A stretch of 26,094 bases of DNA from DATBLE01 sp046734335. GTDB taxonomy: Bacteria; Actinomycetota; Thermoleophilia; Gaiellales; Gaiellaceae. A program made the translations under genes and the position numbers. This document shows, piece by piece, positions 23,322 through 26,094 of the stretch. Numbering within the stretch: the first letter of the stretch is position 1; each line of letters opens with the position of its first letter. A model generated the notes under the pieces. It was not told where the DNA came from and ran no database searches. It worked only from the letters and a program-made list of their open reading frames with translations. The stretch is taken from contig JBKPRA010000037.1 in the NCBI GenBank assembly GCA_046734335.1, positions 1 to 26,094 on the forward strand. The letters run 5' to 3'.

Positions 23322-23351
23322 ATCCTACCGCCCCGGCACCTGGCCTGTCGC
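23322..23351 (-). promoter_or_regulatory. Candidate promoter of the CE7 esterase
   Basis: On the minus strand GCGACA (23351-23346) and TAGGAT (23327-23322) have an 18-base spacer and lie 14 bases before ATG. The -10 matches the form seen at other genes in the window. Confidence 0.4.
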
Positions 23352-23415
23352 CGGCCCGGCGCTGGTGTTCTTCCTCTTCGCGGAGCGTCGGATCGTCGGC
23401 GGGCTGTTCCGGCGT

Positions 23416-23431
23416 GGTCAAGGGCTTGACC
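23416..23431. promoter_or_regulatory. GGTCAAG-GG-CTTGACC inverted repeat: candidate operator
   Basis: A perfect 7+7 dyad with a 2-base spacer in the 157-base divergent gap between the esterase and the DUF1348 gene. Its right arm contains TTGACC, and TACGAT follows at 23445-23450. The 13-base spacing is too short for a normal promoter, so the true -35/-10 pair is unclear. A dimeric repressor could cover both directions. Confidence 0.4.
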
Positions 23432-23464
23432 GGCAGGACGGCAATACGATGCAGGCGAGCAGCG

Positions 23465-23920
23465 ATGGCCGACCGACCGCCTCTCCCTCCGTTCACTCTC
23501 GAGACCGCGGCACAGAAGGTTCAGGCCGCCGAGGATGCGTGGAACACGCGCGACCCCGAGCGGGTCGCCGCCGCATACACGGTCGACTCGGTCTGGCGCA
23601 ATCGCGACACGTTCGTCACGGGCCGCGAGGAGATCGTCGCGTTCCTCACGGCCAAGTGGGAGCGGGAGCTCGACTACGCGCTGCGGAAGAACCTCTGGAG
23701 CTTCCACGAGAACCGCATCGCCGTCCGGTTCCAGTACGAGAGTCACGACGCCGGCGGGCAGTGGTGGCGCAGCTACGGCAACGAGCTGTGGGAGTTCGAC
23801 GAGCATGGACTGATGCGCCGCCGCGAGGCAAGCATCAACGACGTTCGGATCGACGAGGCGGACCGCCGCATCTTCGGTCCACGCCCGGCCGACGACCACG
23901 GCCGGGAGCTCCCGATCTAG
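23465..23920 (+). CDS. DUF1348/nuclear transport factor 2-like protein
   Basis: A 151-residue cone-fold (NTF2/SnoaL-like) protein recognised by AAEDAWNTRDPERVAAAYT, SVWRNRD, FLTAKWERELDYALRKNLWS, RFQYESHDAGGQWWRSYGNE and RREASINDVRI. These are typical of the DUF1348 group, soluble proteins of unknown activity. The start is ATG 23465; the ATG at 23449 is in another frame. Its TAG stop overlaps that of the convergent E1 beta gene in the palindrome CTAG (23917-23920). It is divergent from the CE7 esterase and may share its control region. No function can be given from the sequence. Confidence 0.8.
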   Translation: MADRPPLPPFTLETAAQKVQAAEDAWNTRDPERVAAAYTVDSVWRNRDTFVTGREEIVAFLTAKWERELDYALRKNLWSFHENRIAVRFQYESHDAGGQWWRSYGNELWEFDEHGLMRRREASINDVRIDEADRRIFGPRPADDHGRELPI

Positions 23921-24879
23921 GCCAGGCGGCGGACGGCGGCGACGACGTCGTCGCGACTCGGGACGTACGCGTCCTCGAGCGGCGGGCTGAGCGGGATCGG
24001 GGTAAACGGCGCGCCTACCCGTGCGATCGGCGCGTCGAGCTCGTCGAACGCCGCTTCCTGAACCTGCGCGGCGATCTCCGCGCCGAAGCCGCCGTGCTCG
24101 ACCGCCTCGTGGGCGACCACCAGCCGGTGCGTGCGGGAGACGGACTCCACGATCGTCTCCAGGTCGAGCGGGACGAGCGATCGGGGGTCGATCACCTCGA
24201 CCTCGATCCCCTCGGCGGCGAGCTCCTCCGCGGCGGCGAGCGACTCGTGGACGAGGCGCGACAGCGCGACCACGGTGACGTCGCGGCCGGACCGGACGAC
24301 TCGTGCTTGGCCGATCGGCACCTCCTCCGGCTCGAGCGTCTCGCGGCGGAAGTAGAGCGTCTTGTTCTCGACGTAGACAACCGGGTTCGGGTCGGCGATC
24401 GCCGCGCGGAGCAGCCCGGCGGCGTCCGCCGCGGTCGACGGCATCACGACCTTCAGGCCCGGAACGTGCGTGAGCCAGGCCTCGAGGCTCTGCGAGTGCT
24501 GTGCGCCGCCGCGCTGGCCGGCGCCGCCCTGCGTCCTCAGCACGAGCGGCACCGCCAGCTGGCCGCTGGACATGAAGTGCGCCTTGGCCGCCTGGTTGAC
24601 GAGCTGGTCGAGCGCGAGCGTGACGAAGTCGACGAACATGATCTCCACGACCGGGCGCAGGCCAGACTGCGCAGCCCCGATCGCGATCCCGGCGATCGCG
24701 GCCTCGCTGATCGGCGTGTTGCGAACGCGCTCGGCCCCGAACTCCTCGGCCAGCCCCGCGGTCGCACCCCACGGGCCGCCCTCGGCGACGTCCTCGCCGA
24801 GGACGAGCATGCGAGCGTCCTCGCGCATCGCGCAGGCCAGCGTCGACGTGATCGCCGCCAGGTAGGTCGTCTCAGGCAT
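23917..24879 (-). CDS. 2-oxoacid dehydrogenase E1 component, beta subunit
   Basis: A 320-residue transketolase-like beta subunit of the PdhB/AcoB/BkdB family. Glu59 (RVRNTPISEAAIAG) is the conserved residue that activates the thiamine diphosphate ring, and His128 (AQHSQSLEAW) is the conserved active-site histidine. The C-terminal domain ends with the family pattern PPLEDAYVPSRDDVVAAV. With the alpha subunit it decarboxylates a 2-oxoacid or acyloin and passes the acyl group to a lipoyl E2. ATG 24879 overlaps the alpha stop by 8 bases (ATGCCTGA). No E2 or E3 gene follows, because the next gene is convergent. Pyruvate, branched-chain and acetoin enzymes cannot be told apart here. Confidence 0.9.
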   Translation of the reverse strand: MPETTYLAAITSTLACAMREDARMLVLGEDVAEGGPWGATAGLAEEFGAERVRNTPISEAAIAGIAIGAAQSGLRPVVEIMFVDFVTLALDQLVNQAAKAHFMSSGQLAVPLVLRTQGGAGQRGGAQHSQSLEAWLTHVPGLKVVMPSTAADAAGLLRAAIADPNPVVYVENKTLYFRRETLEPEEVPIGQARVVRSGRDVTVVALSRLVHESLAAAEELAAEGIEVEVIDPRSLVPLDLETIVESVSRTHRLVVAHEAVEHGGFGAEIAAQVQEAAFDELDAPIARVGAPFTPIPLSPPLEDAYVPSRDDVVAAVRRLA

Positions 24880-25831
24880 ACACGAGCCGTTCCGTGAGAT
24901 CGGCGGACGGATACGGCGAGGCGCGCGCGAATTCGACCGCGTCCTCGACCTCGGCGCGCGCCTCTTCCTCGAGCCCCTCGCCGCCGCCGAGCCTGAGGAT
25001 CGGGTCGATCGCGCGCCACTCGTCGTCGCCGATCTGCTCGCGGTAGCGCTGCGCGTCGCCCTCGTAGTGGCCGCCGAGCCGGTGGGTCAGGCACTCGAGC
25101 AGGAAGGGGCCATCGCCGGCGCGCGCCTGCGCGAGAAACCGGCCGAACGCCCCGTGCACCGCGTGCAGGTCGTTGCCGTCGACCGTCACGCGCGGGAAGC
25201 CGTACGGCGCGACCACGTCGCTCACCCGCTCGACCACCGTGTGTGCCGAGCGCGGCGTGAACTCCGCGAAGCCGTTGTTCTCGCAGACGAGGATCGCCGG
25301 CAGCTTCCAGAGCGCGGCGATGTTGACGGACTCGACGAAGATGCCACCCTGGACGGCGCCGTCCCCGAAGAAGACGACCGCGACCGCGTCCGACCCGGAC
25401 AGCCTGGCGCCAAGCGCCGAGCCGAGCGCGAGGGGGACGTTGCCGCCGACCACGCCCGTCGCGCCGAGAAACCCGTGCTCGCGGTCGACCAGGTGCATCG
25501 ACCCACCGAGCCCGCGGCAGAGGCCCGTGTCGCGCCCCATCAGCTCCGCCATCACCGCCCGCATCGGCGCGCCCTTCGCCAGCGCGTGCCCATGGGCGCG
25601 GTGCCCGGAGTAGACGACGTCGTCGTCGCGGAGCTGCGAGCAGACGCCGACGGCGACTGCCTCCTGGCCAGTCGAGAGATGGACGAGCCCGTGCACCTCG
25701 TTCGCGCGCACGAGCTGTCCGACCCGCTCCTCGAAGGCGCGGATCCGCCACATCTCACGCAGGGGAAACGGCTCATTTCCCCCGCGGGCCCCCTTCCGAG
25801 CTCCGCCACCGGCTTCGCCGGCGGCGTTCAC
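24872..25831 (-). CDS. 2-oxoacid dehydrogenase E1 component, alpha subunit
   Basis: A 319-residue alpha subunit of a 2-oxoacid/acetoin dehydrogenase E1. The core begins at MWRIRAFEERVGQL (27-40), continues with HLSTGQEAVAVG and the RGLGGSMHL loop, and has the thiamine-diphosphate/Mg motif from GDG (156-158) to Asn185-Asn186. The residues before the core (MNAAGEAGGGARKGARGG) are low-complexity and unlike usual E1 alpha N-termini. The DNA coding for them contains a hairpin (25804-25826) just after the assigned GTG 25831, and no Shine-Dalgarno sequence is seen. The ATG at 25753 (Met27) is a possible alternative start, though it would trim the protein close to the core. The gene is coupled to the beta subunit. 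Confidence 0.88.
   Translation of the reverse strand: MNAAGEAGGGARKGARGGNEPFPLREMWRIRAFEERVGQLVRANEVHGLVHLSTGQEAVAVGVCSQLRDDDVVYSGHRAHGHALAKGAPMRAVMAELMGRDTGLCRGLGGSMHLVDREHGFLGATGVVGGNVPLALGSALGARLSGSDAVAVVFFGDGAVQGGIFVESVNIAALWKLPAILVCENNGFAEFTPRSAHTVVERVSDVVAPYGFPRVTVDGNDLHAVHGAFGRFLAQARAGDGPFLLECLTHRLGGHYEGDAQRYREQIGDDEWRAIDPILRLGGGEGLEEEARAEVEDAVEFARASPYPSADLTERLVYA
25804..25826 (-). repeat. Short hairpin near the E1 alpha start
   Basis: CGCC, A, CCGGC, TTC, GCCGG, C, GGCG: a 9-pair stem with one mismatch and a 3-base loop. It lies just inside the assigned E1 alpha start, in a G/C-block region that codes for an atypical N-terminus. It may be a REP-like element or a translational hairpin. 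No second copy is seen in the window. Confidence 0.35.
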
Positions 25832-25941
25832 GCTTGCTTAGGCCTCAGGCGGCTTGGTGCCGCGCCCGCCAGGTCGGTCGCGGCGGCGGAAACCCCGTGC
25901 TCGGCTGCGGGAGAACTCATCAGCTACCTGGTGCCGTGCGA

Positions 25942-26028
25942 CTACGCAGGAACGGGCGATTGAAGCACCGCGGCGACGATCCTGGCGGCGTCGGGCAGGA
26001 GGTACTGCTCCATCGGCTCCGAGTACGG
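25942..26028 (-). CDS. C-terminal fragment of a second E1 beta-like protein (partial)
   Basis: The minus strand reads 28 residues (PYSEPMEQYLLPDAARIVAA and onward) to a TAG at 25944-25942; the 5' part is lost at the contig end. The pattern P-(M/L)-E-x-x-x-(L/V)-P followed by (I/V)VAAV matches the last residues of the E1 beta in this same window (PPLEDAYVPSRDDVVAAV). It is therefore probably the tail of another 2-oxoacid dehydrogenase beta subunit. The fragment is short, so the call is tentative. The 110 bases between it and the E1 alpha start show no gene. Confidence 0.5.
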   Translation of the reverse strand, partial: PYSEPMEQYLLPDAARIVAAVLQSPVPA

Positions 26029-26029
26029 G

Positions 26030-26094
26030 CTGTCTCTTATACACATCTCCGAGCCCACGAGACCATTCACGCTATCTCGTATGCCGTCTTCTGC
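26030..26094. other. Nextera/Illumina adapter read-through (not genomic)
   Basis: From 26030 the sequence is CTGTCTCTTATACACATCT (the Tn5 mosaic-end adapter) followed by the CCGAGCCCACGAGAC read-2 adapter part (to 26063). A 10-base segment in the index position follows (26064-26073), then ATCTCGTATGCCGTCTTCTG, the flow-cell (P7) end. This is library adapter left on the contig end. On the minus strand it yields a false open frame starting Met-Tyr-Lys-Arg-Gln. Confidence 0.98.

Noticed and set aside
25838..26044. Minus-strand frame beginning MYKRQ
   Set aside because: Its start lies in sequencing adapter, and its frame differs from the E1 beta-like tail found there.

Overview
The window is high-GC DNA (roughly 70% G+C by eye), coding almost throughout. 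It has frequent GTG and TTG starts, many 4-base stop/start overlaps and TAGGAT/TAGGCT-type -10 boxes close to start codons. These traits, with the DesK/NarL-type two-component pair, an MMPL exporter and CoxMSL-type genes, point to a soil or sediment actinobacterium, possibly a deep-branching class such as Thermoleophilia. The class is a guess. The last 65 bases (26030-26094) are not genomic: they are Illumina/Nextera adapter, so the window is the end of a shotgun-assembled contig.

Layout. (1) 1-8004, envelope and signalling: an alpha/beta hydrolase; a NarL-type response regulator and its DesK/LiaS-type histidine kinase (minus strand); a divergent 1401-residue protein that joins a full MMPL exporter to an extracytoplasmic S33-type hydrolase; and a convergent secreted HExxH metallopeptidase. 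(2) 8100-9611, a GMC-family flavin oxidoreductase. (3) 15025-9657 (minus strand), a five-gene operon whose members all overlap by 4 bases: an amidohydrolase-like DUF6282 protein, a GalB-type 4-oxalomesaconate hydratase, a GalC/LigK-type 4-carboxy-4-hydroxy-2-oxoadipate aldolase of the RraA family, a two-domain VOC extradiol dioxygenase, and a methylenetetrahydrofolate reductase joined in frame to a LigM-type tetrahydrofolate-dependent aryl O-demethylase. (4) 15065-17966, divergent from that operon with only 39 bases between starts: two genes that together look like a phenylphosphate-synthase-type dikinase. (5) 22255-17979 (minus strand), a CoxL-CoxS-CoxM molybdenum hydroxylase followed by a dehydrogenase with no canonical start codon. 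(6) 22324-23920, a CE7-type esterase divergent from a DUF1348 protein. (7) 26028-23917 (minus strand), the alpha and beta E1 subunits of a 2-oxoacid dehydrogenase, preceded by the tail of what looks like a second E1 beta.

How it may work together. Regions 3 and 4 read as catabolism of lignin-type methoxylated aromatics. LigM would remove the aryl methyl group onto tetrahydrofolate, the reductase domain would reoxidise methyl-THF, the VOC enzyme would open the catechol or gallate ring, the DUF6282 hydrolase could open a pyrone-type lactone as LigI does in other bacteria, and GalB and GalC would give pyruvate and oxaloacetate. The two-gene dikinase may activate a phenolic hydroxyl by phosphorylation. 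The GMC enzyme, the Cox-type hydroxylase and the E1 pair could supply side-chain oxidation or central steps, but nothing in the sequence fixes their substrates.

The observations most worth a second look are the MMPL-hydrolase fusion, the reductase-LigM fusion with an intact internal ribosome binding site, the unusual set of enzymes in the ring-cleavage operon, the phenylphosphate-synthase-like pair, the GTA start anomaly, and the adapter tail. There is no gap over 300 bases without a gene. I saw no tRNA, rRNA, CRISPR array or insertion sequence.
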